Positions 16,474 to 25,008 of a stretch of DNA of 64,000 nt are shown piece after piece. Made by a program: the position numbers and the translations under genes. The stretch spans positions 744,001 to 808,000 of the forward strand of contig NZ_CP078076.1 of the NCBI RefSeq assembly GCF_023101165.1, read 5' to 3'. The first letter of the stretch is position 1, and each line of letters starts with the position of its first letter. A model generated the notes under the pieces. The model worked only from the letters and a program-made list of their open reading frames with translations. It searched no databases and was not told where the DNA came from. The stretch is from Microbacterium sufflavum. GTDB lineage: Bacteria; Actinomycetota; Actinomycetes; Actinomycetales; Microbacteriaceae.

Positions 16474-19400
16474 CCGCGGCGCCGCTGACCCCGGCCGCCG
16501 GTCCGGCCGATCCCCCGTCGTCGCGCCCGCACGCCGGGGTGCTCCCCGGCGACGTGTTCGCGTTCGCTTTCGATCCCGCCCTGGGGCCGCAGCGGCTGGA
16601 CGTGCCGGGGCTCTCCGACCTCACCGTCACCCCCGAGACCGTGCTGCACTGGGCGTTCTACGCCGACGGGGCGGACGCGACCCTGGCTCCGCACGCGGCG
16701 CTCGCGGTGACGGTGGACGTGCGAACGGCGGACGGGACGCGGCTGAGCGACCACGCCGCCGTCCGCGACCGCTACGACGTGCCGCTCACGCCCGAGGCGC
16801 AGTTCGCCGCCCGCTGGAGCCTCCCGGAGCAGTGGAACGCCGATACGGTCGCGCTCGCCCCTCTGTCGACCGGAGGCGCGGTGCGGGCCACGGTCGAGCT
16901 GGTGCTGGGCGCGCCGTCGCTCACGGGCGCGGAGGGTCTGCCCGCCCGCGCGACCGGATTCGTGCAGGTCCGTGTGGAGGAACGCCGACCGGCGGACCCC
17001 GACCTGCCGCCGGTCGAGCGCGTCGACACCCGCCGCGGCACGCACTCCGGACCGCGGTTCTCGCGCGGCAACACGATCCCGGCGGTGGCGGTGCCGCACG
17101 GCTTCACGTTCGTCACGCCGGCGACCGACGCCGTGGACGCCCGCTGGCCGTACCGCCCGTTCGTGCACGACGATCCGCAGGGCCGCCGCCTGGAGGCCCT
17201 GCAGTTCTCGCACCAGCCGAGCCCGTGGATCGGTGATCGCTCGGTGCTGCAGCTCATGCCGTTCCTCGGCCGCGCCCGCTCGGGGCGCGCGGCACGGCGA
17301 CGGTGGATCGTGCCGGGCAGCGAACGGGCGCGCCCCCACGAGTACGCCGCCGACCTTGGCGACGGACTGCACGTGGCGATGACCGCGACCTCGCACGCGG
17401 CGGCGTTCCGGGTGGCCGCCGACGACCCCACGGCCACCGTCGGCTTCGTGATCGATCAGCTCACCGACGACGGCCGCCTGACCTGGACGGACGACGGCGA
17501 GTTCGAGGGCTGGATCCCGGAGGGCGCGGAGGACTGGGGCAACGCGCCGCGCTGCTACTTCGCCGGGGCGACGGTCGGCGCGACCGAGGCGCGCGGCCGG
17601 CTCGACGACGACGGGCGCGGGCGCGTCGCCGGGCACCTCGACGGGCGCGGCAGCCTGGAGGTCCGCATCGCGGTGTCGTTCCTGTCGATCGCGCAGGCCC
17701 GGCGCAGCCTCGCCCAGGAGGCTCCGCCGTCCCGGTCCTTCGAGGAGCTGCGCGCCGCCGCAGCCGCCGCGTGGGACCGCCTGCTCGGCCGCGTGACCCT
17801 CCCTCCGCTCGACCCGCGGCAGCGGCCGTACCGCGGTCTCGCCGACGAGGAGCATCGCGCCCGGATCGCGGCGACCCTGCACCGCATGCACCTGTACCCG
17901 AACACGGCGAGCGAGAACGCGGGCACCACCACCGCGCCCGACCACCGCTTCGCCGACGTGTTCGCGCCGCGCGCGCCGTTCGGGGAGACCGAGACCAGTG
18001 CGCCCGTGCCCGGGGGCGAGCTCGTGGTGAACAACGGCTACTGGGACACCTACCGCACGGAGTGGCCCGCGCTGGCGCTGCTCGACCCCGCCCTGACCGG
18101 GCAGCTGCTGGACGGCCAGCTCGCCCAGTTCCGGCGGGGCGGGTGGATGGCGCGGTGGAGCGCCCCGGGGTACGTCGACAGCATGGTGGGCACGTCGAGC
18201 GACCAGATCTTCGCCGACGCCGCGCGCTGGGGTGTGGCGTTCGACCGGGAGGCCGCGTTCGAGAGCGGCTGGCGCCACGCGTGCGAGCCGGGGCCGGACG
18301 CCCGTCGCGGCCGCAAGGGCATCGGTCGCGGGCGCTTCACCGGGTACATCTCCTCCGACGTGCCGGAGGGCATGAGCTGGAGCATCGAGAACGCCGTGAG
18401 CGACGCGGCCCTCGGGCGGTTCGCGCGGCAGCTCGCCGATGACGCCGCCACCGCCACGGACGCCGCCCGCTACCGCGCGTTCGCCCGCTACCTCGCCAAC
18501 CGCGCCCGGTCGTACCGCACCCTGTTCGATCCCGACTCGGGCTTCTTCCGCGGCCGCGACGCGCACGGGTCGTTCGCGCCCGGCTTCGACCCCCGGGTGT
18601 GGGGTGGCGACAACGTGGAGACCAACGCGTGGGGGATGTCGGTCGGCGCGGTGCACGATGGCCCCGCGCTCGCGACGCTGTACGGCGGCCCCGCCGGTCT
18701 CGGCCGCCACCTCGACGCGCTGTTCGCCGAGCCGGAGACCGCCGACGAACGCTTCGGCGGCGCCTACGGCACGGTCATCCACGAGCAGCGGGAGGCCCGC
18801 GCGCTGCGCTCCGGCATGTGCGCGATCTCGAACCAGCCCGCCCACCACATCCCCTTCCTGTATGCGTTCACCGACCGCCCGTGGGCGGGCGCTGCGATCG
18901 TGCACGACCTCGCGGGGCGTCTGTTCGCCGGCGCGCACATCGGGCAGGGCTTCCCCGGCGACGAGGACAACGGCGAGATGAGCGCCTGGTGGCTGTGGGC
19001 GGCGCTGGGCCTGTATCCGCTCGAGCTCGCCTCCGGGCGGCTGCGCATCGGCTCCCCGCTGTTCGACGACGTCCGCGTCGATCGCGGTGACGGGTCGACG
19101 CTGCGGATCCGCGTGCAGCGGAGCGAGCCGGGCGCCCACGTGCTCCGGTCGGCGCTGCTCGACGGCGACCCCCTCCCCACGGCCGACCTGCCCGTGGAAC
19201 GACTGACCGGCGATGCGGTGCTCGACCTGACCTTCACGCTCGACCCCGCGGAGGCGCTGGAGGCCGCGGCGCCCGACGTCGCCGTCGAGCCGTGGCACCC
19301 GGACCTGACCTCGGAGGCGGGCGAGTCGATCGCCTCCCGGGGCCTCGACCACGCGGCGCGACTGTTCGACGACGGCGACCCCGCGGGGGCCGACGGCGTG

Positions 19401-19703
19401 AGCCTGCGGCCGGGCGAGTGGGTGGGGTGGCGCTTCCCCGCGGCGCGCGACATCACCGACGTGAGCGTGACCGCGGTCACCGCGGCGCCCGCGTCCGGGT
19501 GGCACTGGGAGGTCGAGCGGGCGGACGGCGGGTGGGAGCGGGTGGCCGCGACCCATGCCGAGGCGCTGCGGCCGGATCGCACGACCCCGTTCACCCTGGC
19601 CGCACGGACCGTGACCCCGGCGATCCGCCTGTGCGCGGACGCCGAGGTCACGATCCGTCAGCTCGAGCTGTTCGCCCTCGCGCCGGTCACTTCGTCAGCG
19701 TGA
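16470..19703 (+). CDS. GH92 alpha-mannosidase, intracellular
   Basis: A 1077-residue GH92 enzyme, a calcium-dependent inverting exo-alpha-mannosidase family, most often alpha-1,2-specific. GTG 16470 overlaps the permease stop (GTGA) and no signal peptide follows, so it is cytoplasmic. The catalytic domain carries NNGYWDTYRTEWP, the substrate motif NQPAHHIPF (about residue 788) and the base region GDEDNGEMSAWW (about 830-841). The last roughly 140 residues look like a beta-sandwich domain. As the last gene of the transporter operon it should trim imported high-mannose chains before GH38 and the beta-mannosidase act. Its end overlaps the convergent EndoH-like gene by 17 nt. Confidence 0.93.
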   Translation: MTAAPLTPAAGPADPPSSRPHAGVLPGDVFAFAFDPALGPQRLDVPGLSDLTVTPETVLHWAFYADGADATLAPHAALAVTVDVRTADGTRLSDHAAVRDRYDVPLTPEAQFAARWSLPEQWNADTVALAPLSTGGAVRATVELVLGAPSLTGAEGLPARATGFVQVRVEERRPADPDLPPVERVDTRRGTHSGPRFSRGNTIPAVAVPHGFTFVTPATDAVDARWPYRPFVHDDPQGRRLEALQFSHQPSPWIGDRSVLQLMPFLGRARSGRAARRRWIVPGSERARPHEYAADLGDGLHVAMTATSHAAAFRVAADDPTATVGFVIDQLTDDGRLTWTDDGEFEGWIPEGAEDWGNAPRCYFAGATVGATEARGRLDDDGRGRVAGHLDGRGSLEVRIAVSFLSIAQARRSLAQEAPPSRSFEELRAAAAAAWDRLLGRVTLPPLDPRQRPYRGLADEEHRARIAATLHRMHLYPNTASENAGTTTAPDHRFADVFAPRAPFGETETSAPVPGGELVVNNGYWDTYRTEWPALALLDPALTGQLLDGQLAQFRRGGWMARWSAPGYVDSMVGTSSDQIFADAARWGVAFDREAAFESGWRHACEPGPDARRGRKGIGRGRFTGYISSDVPEGMSWSIENAVSDAALGRFARQLADDAATATDAARYRAFARYLANRARSYRTLFDPDSGFFRGRDAHGSFAPGFDPRVWGGDNVETNAWGMSVGAVHDGPALATLYGGPAGLGRHLDALFAEPETADERFGGAYGTVIHEQREARALRSGMCAISNQPAHHIPFLYAFTDRPWAGAAIVHDLAGRLFAGAHIGQGFPGDEDNGEMSAWWLWAALGLYPLELASGRLRIGSPLFDDVRVDRGDGSTLRIRVQRSEPGAHVLRSALLDGDPLPTADLPVERLTGDAVLDLTFTLDPAEALEAAAPDVAVEPWHPDLTSEAGESIASRGLDHAARLFDDGDPAGADGVSLRPGEWVGWRFPAARDITDVSVTAVTAAPASGWHWEVERADGGWERVAATHAEALRPDRTTPFTLAARTVTPAIRLCADAEVTIRQLELFALAPVTSSA

Positions 19704-20892
19704 ACGTCACCTCGGTGCTGTTGCCGGCGACGTCGACCACCTGCAGCGTGTTGACCCCGAGGACGGCACCGAGCACGCCGGGCTTCAGCACGTCGAGGTC
19801 GCGGGACTCCCCGTTCTCCAGGTCGGTCGGCACGCCGTTCAGCACGACCCGGTCGATGAGCCCCTCGTCGTGCAGCCGGAAGCTCACCCGCTTGTAACCG
19901 TCGTCCTTCTGCTTGGTGAACTGCGCGCCGCTCTTGAACGTCACGGTGGGCGCGGTCGTGTCGGCCGGAGGCGCCTGGAAGACCGTGGCCTCTCCCTTCA
20001 ACGCCTGCGTGATCCCGGACAGGTAGGCGGACTGGTCGGTCGCCGTGAGGTTGTAGGCGACGTAGACGCCGTACCCGTCGGCGACCGTGCGCTGCGCGAA
20101 GTCTGCCGCGGTGGCGGCGCTCGTGTTCGACAGGTCGATCGCCGCGGCGCCGAGCCGCGCGCGATCGTCCAGGCCCGGCACGGTCGGGGCGTCGTACGTC
20201 GGGTAGTACGGGTTCCAGGCGTGGTCGAGCACCCCGTCGACGTCGAACTGCGTGAAGTCGGTGGTGGTGTACGACGGGCCGATCGCGTAGAGCGTGATGA
20301 GCTTGTCGGGGCCGAGCCGCTCGCGCAGCGCGGTCGCCAGCCACCCGAACGACTGGGTATTGGGCTGCGGTGTGCCGTTGGCGCCGTACTCCGTCCACTC
20401 GTCGTCGAAGTCGATGCCGTCGAGGCCGTACGTGGTCACCGCGTCCTCGAGCTGCGCGGCGAAGGCGTCGGCGGCGGCGAACGAGGTGAAGTTCGCGAAC
20501 CCGGCCCCCTGGTGGTTGCCGAGCACGGAGAGCAGCACCTTCGTGCCCTGCGCCTGCAGCGGCCGGATCTGGTTCTCCGCATCCTGCAGGGTCTCGGTCA
20601 CCCGCTCGTTCAGGTGCAGGTACGCCTGCTGGCCGTCGTAGTTGATGTTCGCGGCGAAGATCATCGCGAGATCCACGGCGGGGCGACCCGAATCGGCCAG
20701 GGTGTAGTCGGCGACGTTCGCTAAATCGTTCGAGTTGACCTCGACGTAGACCGCCAGCTTCGCCTCGTCGACGGTGGCGTCCGCAGCGGCCGGGCCCGTC
20801 GCGGCGACCGCGGTGAGGGCCACCGCAGCGGCGGAGAGGGCGGCCGGGAAGGCGCGCCGATGGCGGTGACTTCTGGATGAGGACGGATACAT
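19687..20892 (-). CDS. Secreted EndoH-like endo-beta-N-acetylglucosaminidase (GH18)
   Basis: A 401-residue secreted enzyme very similar to Streptomyces EndoH as I remember it. It has a Sec signal (Arg-rich start, hydrophobic 17-32, cleavage likely after AAADA). KVLLSVLGNHQGAGFANF precedes the GH18 motif GLDGIDFDDEW, with catalytic Glu165 and the assisting Asp163. NPYYPTYDAP and GYGVYVAYNL follow. Residues 310-401 are an extra Ig-like beta domain common at the C-terminus of actinobacterial carbohydrate enzymes. EndoH cuts the chitobiose core of high-mannose N-glycans, releasing ManxGlcNAc, and this is the only extracellular hydrolase of the locus. It has its own promoter and operator. Confidence 0.92.
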   Translation of the reverse strand: MYPSSSRSHRHRRAFPAALSAAAVALTAVAATGPAAADATVDEAKLAVYVEVNSNDLANVADYTLADSGRPAVDLAMIFAANINYDGQQAYLHLNERVTETLQDAENQIRPLQAQGTKVLLSVLGNHQGAGFANFTSFAAADAFAAQLEDAVTTYGLDGIDFDDEWTEYGANGTPQPNTQSFGWLATALRERLGPDKLITLYAIGPSYTTTDFTQFDVDGVLDHAWNPYYPTYDAPTVPGLDDRARLGAAAIDLSNTSAATAADFAQRTVADGYGVYVAYNLTATDQSAYLSGITQALKGEATVFQAPPADTTAPTVTFKSGAQFTKQKDDGYKRVSFRLHDEGLIDRVVLNGVPTDLENGESRDLDVLKPGVLGAVLGVNTLQVVDVAGNSTEVTFTLTK

Positions 20893-20954
20893 GGGGGTTC
20901 GTCTCCTTCGGCATCGTTGTCGAGCGCGAGCCGCATCGGCGCGACTCGCGGCCG

Positions 20955-20969
20955 ACTATATCGCTTAAG
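20955..20969 (-). promoter_or_regulatory. Promoter -10 box and LacI-type operator 5, upstream of the EndoH-like gene
   Basis: TATAGT on the minus strand (plus-strand 20955-20960) overlaps the operator CTATATCGCTTAAG at 20956-20969. The layout is identical to the one before the GH5 gene. A weak TTTCAC lies 17 bp upstream of the -10. This places the secreted enzyme in the same regulon although it sits 10 kb from the regulator gene. Confidence 0.7.
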
Positions 20970-21036
20970 TTCTGCGGGTGAAAGAGTGGACGATCCGCCC
21001 TTGGCCTCCGCCGCCGTTCCGCGGGATGCTGGGGGC

Positions 21037-22956
21037 ATGCGTTCGCTCGGCCTGCTGTGGCGGTATCCGGTCATCACCCTCACCGTGCTGGCGTTCGCCC
21101 TGGTGGGCGTGCTGCACGCGGTCGATCAGCAGCAGGTCGGGCGCTGGATCGCGACGGTGTACGTCGCCGCGGTCGTGGTGTGGACCCTGATCGGGATGGT
21201 GCGCGACGTGCTCCGCGGCCACGTCGGCCTCGACATCCTCGCGGTCGTGGCGATGGTCGCGACACTCGCCGTCGGCGAGTACATCGCGGCGCTCATCATC
21301 GTGCTGATGCTGTCGGGCGGGGAGGCGCTGGAGGACTTCGCCGGCCGCCGCGCCCGCCGCGACCTGTCGGCCCTGCTCGACCGGTCGCCGCGCATCGCCC
21401 ACGTGCTGCACGACCCCGGCGACGCGCAGTCGGACGAGGCGCACGACGTGCCGGTCGACGAGGTCGCGGTCGGTGATGTGCTGCTGGTGCGTCCGGCCGA
21501 GATCGTGCCGGTCGACGGCACGCTGCTGACGGCCGAGGGCGAGTTCGACGAGTCCTCGCTCACCGGTGAGAGCCTGCCGGTCTCGCGGCACGCGGGCGAG
21601 GAGGTGCTGTCCGGCGCGATCAACGGCAGCCGGGCGATCCGCCTCCGCGCCCTTCGCACCGGAGCCGACAGCCAGTACCAGCAGATCGTCGCCCTCGTGC
21701 ATCAGGCCGAGTCCTCGCACGCGCCCATCGTCCGTCTCGCCGACCGGTTCGCGATCCCCTTCACCGCCGTCGCGCTCGTCCTGGCCGGCACCGCGTGGGC
21801 GCTGTCGGGCGATGCGACGCGCTTCGCGGAGGTGCTCGTGCTCGCCACCCCGTGCCCGCTGCTGATCGCGGCACCCGTGGCGTTCCTCGGTGGCCTGTCC
21901 CGGGCCGCGAAGTCGGGCGTGATCATGAAGAGCGGGGCCGTGGTCGAGCAGATCGCGCGCGTCCGGTCGGCCGCGTTCGACAAGACCGGCACGCTCACGC
22001 AGGGCCGCCCGGAGCTGGTCGAGGTCCGACCGGCGCCCGGCTTCGACGCGGACGAGGTGCTGCAGCTCGCCGCCTCGGCCGAGCAGTACTCGTCGCACGT
22101 GCTGGCCGCGGGTATCCGCACCGCCGCCGAGGCGCGGGGGCTGCCCCTCGAGGCGGCCGCGGAGGCGAGCGAGACCGCGACCAACGGCGTCTCCGCGACG
22201 ATCCGGGGCCGCACGGTCGTGGTCGGCAAGCCCGCCTACGTCGCGTCGCTGGCGCCAGACACCGTGCGCGCCGAGCTGGGCACGGGCGAGGCGGCCGCCT
22301 ACGTCGCGGTGGACGGTCGCTTCGCCGGAGCGCTCCTGCTCGCCGATGCGGCGCGGCCGGAGGCCGCCGCGGTCGTCTCGTGGCTGCGGCTGCACGAGGT
22401 GGAACGGGTCGCGATGCTCACCGGCGACGTGCGGTCGACGGCGGAGTCGGTGGCGCACCAGCTGGGCATCGAGGAGGTCCACGCCGAACTGCTCCCGCCG
22501 GAGAAGGTGCGGCTCGCGGCCGAGCTCGAACCCCGGCCCGTGCTGATGGTCGGCGACGGCGTCAACGACGCCCCGGTGCTCGCGGCGGCCGACATCGGCA
22601 TCGCGATGGGCGCCAAGGGGGCGACCGCGGCGGGCGACGCGGCCGACGTGGTGATCCTCGTCGACTCGCTCGCGAAGGTCGTCGACGCGGTCGCCATCGG
22701 CCGGCACACCCTGCGCGTCGCGCTCACGGCGATCTGGATCGGCATCGGGTTGAGCGTCGGGCTCATGGTCGTGGCGATGACGGGCCTGATCCCCGCGGTC
22801 GCCGGGGCGCTCGTGCAGGAGCTCGTCGACCTCGCCACGATCCTCTACGCCCTCCGCGCGCTGAGCGGTCCGCCGAGCGGACTGCGCCCCGGTGCCGACG
22901 GCACGGGTGCGGACGCGGTCCCTGCGGTCGCCGCGACGCCCGCGCCCGGCCGCTGA
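21037..22956 (+). CDS. P1B-type heavy-metal-translocating ATPase
   Basis: A 639-residue metal-transporting P-type ATPase. It has the actuator motif SSLTGES, the phosphorylation motif DKTGTLTQG and the hinge GDGVNDAPVLAAADIG. The membrane metal site reads TPCPL instead of the CPC or SPC of copper, zinc or cobalt pumps. There is no N-terminal heavy-metal-binding domain, only six to eight helices, so the metal cannot be named. TTGGCC (21001-21006) and GATGCT (21025-21030) with 18-bp spacing precede the ATG by 6 nt, suggesting a leaderless transcript. It is divergent from the EndoH-like gene and has no obvious link to it. Confidence 0.9.
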   Translation: MRSLGLLWRYPVITLTVLAFALVGVLHAVDQQQVGRWIATVYVAAVVVWTLIGMVRDVLRGHVGLDILAVVAMVATLAVGEYIAALIIVLMLSGGEALEDFAGRRARRDLSALLDRSPRIAHVLHDPGDAQSDEAHDVPVDEVAVGDVLLVRPAEIVPVDGTLLTAEGEFDESSLTGESLPVSRHAGEEVLSGAINGSRAIRLRALRTGADSQYQQIVALVHQAESSHAPIVRLADRFAIPFTAVALVLAGTAWALSGDATRFAEVLVLATPCPLLIAAPVAFLGGLSRAAKSGVIMKSGAVVEQIARVRSAAFDKTGTLTQGRPELVEVRPAPGFDADEVLQLAASAEQYSSHVLAAGIRTAAEARGLPLEAAAEASETATNGVSATIRGRTVVVGKPAYVASLAPDTVRAELGTGEAAAYVAVDGRFAGALLLADAARPEAAAVVSWLRLHEVERVAMLTGDVRSTAESVAHQLGIEEVHAELLPPEKVRLAAELEPRPVLMVGDGVNDAPVLAAADIGIAMGAKGATAAGDAADVVILVDSLAKVVDAVAIGRHTLRVALTAIWIGIGLSVGLMVVAMTGLIPAVAGALVQELVDLATILYALRALSGPPSGLRPGADGTGADAVPAVAATPAPGR

Positions 22957-23052
22957 CCGGCGCGCTCACCCCTCCTCCACGACGCCGTCCGACGACGGTC
23001 ACCGCACCGATGGGGTCTTCGCGCGCGGGCGCCTGCGGAATACCGTGACACC

Positions 23053-23358
23053 GTGGACGTCCTGGCAGACACTGGAGGCATGCCCGTGAACGACCCGCAG
23101 ATCTGGACGCTGCTCGGCGTCTTCGCCGCCGTGATGCTCGGCGGGATGACCCTCCTGACGACGCAGCTCAGTCGTGTCATCCGCTCCGAGGTCGGTCGCG
23201 TCGAAGGCACCCTCTCCGCCCGCATCGACCGCGTCGAAGGCACCCTCTCGGCCCGCGTCGACGGGATCGACGCCCGCCTCGGTCGGATCGAGTCGAAGGT
23301 GGAAGACCTCGACAAGGAGCTCACGAACCTCGCCGTGCGGTTCTGGCGCTCGCAGTGA
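23053..23358 (+). CDS. Small membrane-anchored coiled-coil protein
   Basis: About 101 residues: one N-terminal membrane helix (IWTLLGVFAAVMLGGMTLL) and a C-terminal coiled coil built from 11-residue repeats (RVEGTLSARID, RVEGTLSARVD, GIDARLGRIES, KVEDLDKELTN). Two nearly identical 33-nt units encode the first two repeats. The start is uncertain: GTG 23053 follows TACCGT by 6 nt (leaderless pattern), while GTG 23086 has GGAGG 7 nt upstream and would remove 11 residues. Similar short proteins of unknown role are scattered through Actinobacteria. It may act as a spacer or scaffold, but that is a guess. Confidence 0.7.
   Translation: MDVLADTGGMPVNDPQIWTLLGVFAAVMLGGMTLLTTQLSRVIRSEVGRVEGTLSARIDRVEGTLSARVDGIDARLGRIESKVEDLDKELTNLAVRFWRSQ
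23197..23262 (+). repeat. Two tandem 33-bp units coding for 11-residue coiled-coil repeats
   Basis: Units 23197-23229 and 23230-23262 differ at only two or three bases, far less than needed to conserve the protein repeat. This indicates a recent duplication, so copy number could vary between strains. Confidence 0.75.
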
Positions 23359-23373
23359 CGCCCCGCGCCCGGC

Positions 23374-25008
23374 TCAGACGCGCACGTCCCCCACGAGGTT
23401 CACCCGGATCCCCATCCCGTCGAACATGGCGGCCTTCGCGATGAGGGCCCGGTCCGCGGTCTCGGCGTCGGGCGCATAGACGAGCTGCGCGTGGTTGGCC
23501 TTGTGCCGCGCCATGAACTGGTCGCGCGAGATGCCGTGCAGCACCACGTGGGCGATCGGCCACTCCGGGTTGGTGGCGTCCTTACGGCGCTGCGTCTCCT
23601 CCTCCGGCAGCTCGACGACCGAGGCGCGGAAGATGTCGGCCTGCAGCACACCGTCCGCGATGAACACGCGCGACAGCACGACCTCGCCGGGCTTCGAGAC
23701 GCCGTTGATGGTGGCGCCGCCCGCGGGGAAGAACACATGGCCCTGGCGCCAGCCCTCCGCGTGCTCCCAGCCGCCGAGGTGCGAGGCGGGCACGGAGCCC
23801 GAGATCTCGTACACCCACACGAACTGCCCGTCGAAGTCCTCGCCCCAGCGCACGTCGTGCAGCGTGTTGTCGGGCACGAGGCCCATCGCCCGCCAGACCC
23901 GGTCGGTCACGAGTGCGTCGACCGCGACGCCCTCGTCGGCCTCGTTGAAGTGCGGGAACGCGCGGCCCTCGTGCAGCACGCGGGAGCCGTCGCGCGACGT
24001 GACCGGCGGGCGCTCCGTGGTGTTGAGGATGCCCTCGGCGAGGTCGGACGCGGGCACCAGATCTTTGAGACCCTGCTGGTACTGGATGCCGACGGCGTCG
24101 AGCCCGAAGTCGTCGGCGATGCGCAGCGCGGCGATGTACATCTTGAGCTGCCACTGCACCTGCTCGCGCGTGAGCTCGGTCGCGGCGTCGTCGCCGTAGC
24201 GGAAGGTCATGCCGTGGTCGATCAGCCAGTCGTACGCGGCGTCGGCCTCGTCCTCCGTCACGGTCAGCATCTCGGCGTACAGCGCCGACTGCGACAGCCG
24301 CTCCTTGTAGATGCCGGTGTGGTTGAGCAGTTCGTCGTCGAAGATCGCGTTGTACATGCCCATGCAGCCCTCGTCGAACACGCCGATGATGGCCTTGTCG
24401 GCGCGCAGCTGCGCGGCCAGGGCCTCACCGAGCTGCTTCTCCGGGCTGTCCGGCAACGCGGGCAGCGGACGCACGTGCGACTGGTCGTGCGTGATCGCGC
24501 CGGTCTCGGTCCACTCGCGGATGCCGTCGATGAACCAGTCGTCGGTGTAGTCGACCGACCAGGTGGTGGCGTAGGGCTTGCCCATCTTCGTGAGCCCGGC
24601 GTTCAGGCCGAGCAGACCGACCAGCCCCGGCCAGTCACCGGCGAAGTTGGCGACCGTGAGGATCGGGCCCTCGTGCGTGCGCAGCCCGGCGAGCACGTGG
24701 TGCGAGTACTGCCAGTTGGCGATCGCGACCACCAGCGGGGCATCGGTGGGGATGTCGCGGAACACCTCGAGGCCCATGCGCTGGCTGGAGATGAAGCCGT
24801 GACCAGTCTCGGGGTCGACGCCGAACGGCCGGATCACCTCCCAGCCGAGGTCGTTCAGCACGCCCGTCACACCGGCCTCGAGCTCCACCTGGGTCGGCCA
24901 CCCGGCGACGTTCGCCGACTCGCGCAGATCGCCCGAGGTGATGAGGTACGCGGTCTTCGGTGCCGCGGTCGGGCGCGCGGCGGGCGCGGGCAGGGTGTAC
25001 GTGGTCAT
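23374..25008 (-). CDS. L-fucose/D-arabinose isomerase-like sugar isomerase
   Basis: A 544-residue cytoplasmic protein of the L-fucose/L-arabinose isomerase-like group. Recognisable parts include ANWQYSHHVLAGLRTHEGPILTVANF in the N-domain, GVFDEGCMGMYNAIFDDELL in the middle and a beta-rich C-domain (GGWEHAEGWRQGH). Classical FucI also acts on D-arabinose, giving D-ribulose. Next to a sugar kinase and D-arabinan-type hydrolases, D-arabinose isomerisation is the best guess for this protein (inference). Its ATG at 25008 overlaps the kinase stop (ATGA), so the two are translationally coupled. An L-fucose or other pentose substrate remains possible. Confidence 0.78.
   Translation of the reverse strand: MTTYTLPAPAARPTAAPKTAYLITSGDLRESANVAGWPTQVELEAGVTGVLNDLGWEVIRPFGVDPETGHGFISSQRMGLEVFRDIPTDAPLVVAIANWQYSHHVLAGLRTHEGPILTVANFAGDWPGLVGLLGLNAGLTKMGKPYATTWSVDYTDDWFIDGIREWTETGAITHDQSHVRPLPALPDSPEKQLGEALAAQLRADKAIIGVFDEGCMGMYNAIFDDELLNHTGIYKERLSQSALYAEMLTVTEDEADAAYDWLIDHGMTFRYGDDAATELTREQVQWQLKMYIAALRIADDFGLDAVGIQYQQGLKDLVPASDLAEGILNTTERPPVTSRDGSRVLHEGRAFPHFNEADEGVAVDALVTDRVWRAMGLVPDNTLHDVRWGEDFDGQFVWVYEISGSVPASHLGGWEHAEGWRQGHVFFPAGGATINGVSKPGEVVLSRVFIADGVLQADIFRASVVELPEEETQRRKDATNPEWPIAHVVLHGISRDQFMARHKANHAQLVYAPDAETADRALIAKAAMFDGMGIRVNLVGDVRV

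Noticed and set aside
16269-19556. 1095-codon minus-strand ORF opposite GH92
   Set aside because: Antisense shadow; the plus strand carries all GH92 motifs and couples to the permease by a GTGA overlap.
23197-23262. Tandem units considered as a CRISPR-like array
   Set aside because: The units abut without spacers and lie in frame inside a coding sequence.
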